From an uncultured Selenomonadaceae bacterium (GTDB taxonomy: Bacteria > Bacillota > Negativicutes > Selenomonadales > Selenomonadaceae): a stretch of 6,171 nucleotides of DNA. Positions 5,020-6,171 of this stretch are shown here, piece after piece. The stretch covers positions 1 to 6,171 of the forward strand of contig CAJONF010000143.1 in the NCBI GenBank assembly GCA_905236665.1, read 5' to 3'. The notes below the pieces were generated by a model. It saw only the letters and a list, made by a program, of their open reading frames with translations, did not search any database and was not told the origin of the DNA. Numbering within the stretch: position 1 is the first letter of the stretch; each line of letters starts with the position of its first letter. A program made the position numbers and the translations under genes.

Positions 5020-6078
5020 TCACCTCACGGAAATATTTAGCGTTACGCTAGAAAAATCGGTCATCTGCAAAGAAAAATCATCGCCCACCGCCTGTTGCAT
5101 AGCACGGTAGAGATTTTGCGGAGTTAAATCTGTCCCAACGTCAATAACACCTTGCCCGCCGCTAAAATTTCTGACGTAAACATTATTAACGCCCTGTGTT
5201 TGATGTAAAATTTCTTCTAAAGCCAGAATTTTATCCGCATCGCTCGCTGAAACGAAAATTTTCACGCTTGAGAAAACTTTTGACGCTTCGCGGCTAAGAA
5301 TTTTTCTAACTTGTTCAGCAGAATCCGCCGCCATTAAATTTACAGCCTGTTGAGAAACTTCATTACCGGTAGCGTCCATGCCGTCGCCGCGAGCTTGAAA
5401 TTCGCCGATAATTTCATCCGTAGCGGTCTTTTTTATTTTACAATCGAGCGTGGAATTCGAACGGCTTAAGCCGGTATCGAGCAATTTAAAATCATCATCG
5501 CCGATATTGCGCCAATTTGGCAATTTAATATCGCGTGCCTTTTCCACAGACAGTTTCCCGACTATTACAAAGTCAACATCGCCGGAATTATCGACTACAT
5601 GAGTAAAACCGCGTTTAATCAGAGCTTCGCGAATAGCTGAGGCGCACATTTCGGGATATTTTTGCAAAACTTCGCCGCTGTCACCATAATTTTCCATTTT
5701 CACCGAGATTCGCGGATCATTCAGGTTCATGACGAGTTCAATATCTTTCATCAGCGCGGAATCGGGTTCATCTTCGACATTTACACGCGCAGTCACGGTG
5801 ATAACTCCGCCGCTAGAATTTTTTTTAAGAACTTCACAGCTTGTGACGTATCCAGCACTTCTAGCTTGCACAGTTTCATAAACTAATTCAAAATCAATGC
5901 TCATGGCTTCACTTTTTATGCGTGTGCCGATAACTTCTTCAACTGCGGCGCGTTTAGCGTCTTTAATCGCGGCGGATTCGCTGATTCCACTGCCCTGCAC
6001 CGTGACAATCTGCGCGTCAGCGGTAGAATTTATAAAAAAAAGCGCGGCAGTCATTAAAAAAATTTTTTTCCAATTCAT
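5020..6078 (-). CDS. FlgT N-domain-like exported protein, 352 aa
   Basis: Periplasmic protein resembling the flagellar assembly protein FlgT, which in Vibrio forms the H ring around the basal body. Residues 1-22 are a signal peptide with an ADA cleavage site before Gln23. Residues 25-103 match the FlgT N-terminal pattern: VTVQGSGISESAAIKDAKRA, then AVEEVIGTRIKSE, then AGYVTSCEVLKK and a closing strand ITVTARVNVE. Residues about 121-180 (DPRISV to DVDFVIVGKL) resemble the middle domain, and 260-345 a further alpha/beta domain (VFSSVKIFVSASDADK, GVNNVYVRNFSGG). It may act in flagellar rings or in another envelope machine built with the CsgG-like partner, as both families occur near flagellar genes; the window has no other flagellar gene. 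ATG 6076-6078 is preferred; an in-frame TTG (6082-6084) adds two residues. Neither has a clear Shine-Dalgarno, so translation may depend on an upstream gene. It ends 4 nt before the CsgG-like start. Confidence 0.75.
   Translation of the reverse strand: MNWKKIFLMTAALFFINSTADAQIVTVQGSGISESAAIKDAKRAAVEEVIGTRIKSEAMSIDFELVYETVQARSAGYVTSCEVLKKNSSGGVITVTARVNVEDEPDSALMKDIELVMNLNDPRISVKMENYGDSGEVLQKYPEMCASAIREALIKRGFTHVVDNSGDVDFVIVGKLSVEKARDIKLPNWRNIGDDDFKLLDTGLSRSNSTLDCKIKKTATDEIIGEFQARGDGMDATGNEVSQQAVNLMAADSAEQVRKILSREASKVFSSVKIFVSASDADKILALEEILHQTQGVNNVYVRNFSGGQGVIDVGTDLTPQNLYRAMQQAVGDDFSLQMTDFSSVTLNISVR
5021..5026 (-). promoter_or_regulatory. Shine-Dalgarno of the CsgG-like gene overlapping the FlgT-like stop codon
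   Basis: Minus-strand GAGGTG lies 5 nt before the ATG at 5013-5015 and shares bases with the TGA stop at 5020-5022. A ribosome finishing the first gene would rest on this site, so the two products are probably made by coupled translation, which fits partners in one structure. Confidence 0.65.
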
Positions 6079-6099
6079 AAACAAACCGTTACTGAGAAC

Positions 6100-6171
6100 T
6101 TACAAAAAGTTATAAAAACCTTTATGTCCCATTCCTGCTTCGCCGCGTCCGCTTTTGCCGAGGCTACTCGC
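6100..6171 (-). CDS. Possible 3' end of an upstream gene (partial), identity unknown
   Basis: From the right edge a minus-strand frame stays open for 23 codons to TAA at 6100-6102, ending SGRGEAGMGHKGFYNFL, a Gly-rich tail with reasonable codons. It would stop 21 nt before the FlgT-like ATG and make a three-gene operon. A competing frame, open from 6170 to TGA at 6075-6077, would overlap that ATG as ATGA and would explain the missing Shine-Dalgarno there, but its tail is less protein-like (several Cys, ATA codons). Too little sequence to name a family or to be sure either frame is coding. Confidence 0.3.
   Translation of the reverse strand, partial: ASSLGKSGRGEAGMGHKGFYNFL

Noticed and set aside
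1..6171. CRISPR array, tRNA, rRNA, transposase or riboswitch
   Set aside because: None seen: the only tandem repeats are the two heptamer arrays, there are no spaced direct repeats of CRISPR size, no tRNA-like cloverleaf and no transposase-like frame.

Overview
The window looks like chromosomal DNA of a diderm (two-membrane) Firmicute, most likely of the Negativicutes/Selenomonadales type. Ribosome binding sites are strong and Firmicute-like (GGGAGG, AAAGGAG, AGGAG) and promoters are near-consensus with 17-bp spacing. Yet the genes encode periplasmic adaptors and a CsgG-type outer-membrane secretion protein, which only make sense with an outer membrane. The lineage is inferred from gene content and signals, not from a marker gene.

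Left part (1-3010, all minus strand): a peptide-export operon. Transcription starts at a near-perfect promoter around 3047-3075. It runs through an RND/HlyD-like membrane-fusion adaptor (1838-3010), then a second adaptor of the NHLM bacteriocin-secretion family that overlaps it by 4 nt and uses a TTG start (879-1841). After a 212-nt gap comes the N-terminal 222 residues of a C39-peptidase/ABC exporter that leaves the window at base 1. Together these would trim a double-glycine-type leader from a peptide and export it. No precursor peptide, modifying enzyme or outer-membrane channel is visible here.

Middle part (3011-4087, plus strand): a divergent promoter drives a very acidic 76-residue protein of unknown function. 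It is followed by a beta-class carbonic anhydrase with its own one or two promoters and a strong hairpin terminator that can work on both strands.

Right part (4088-6171, minus strand): an intergenic stretch holds a heptamer tandem repeat, followed by the end of an operon with two exported proteins. They are a FlgT-N-domain-like periplasmic protein (5020-6078) and a CsgG-family protein (4251-5015), translationally coupled by a Shine-Dalgarno that overlaps the upstream stop codon. The last 72 bases may hold the 3' end of one more gene.

The most unusual points are these: the heptamer repeat (YTAGGAR-like) occurs at two sites, and at one of them it forms the ribosome binding site of the exporter; two adaptors of different families share the export operon, the second with an almost absent coiled coil; the two divergent promoters sit so close that they should compete; and a 60-codon open frame without a good start lies in the gap inside the export operon.
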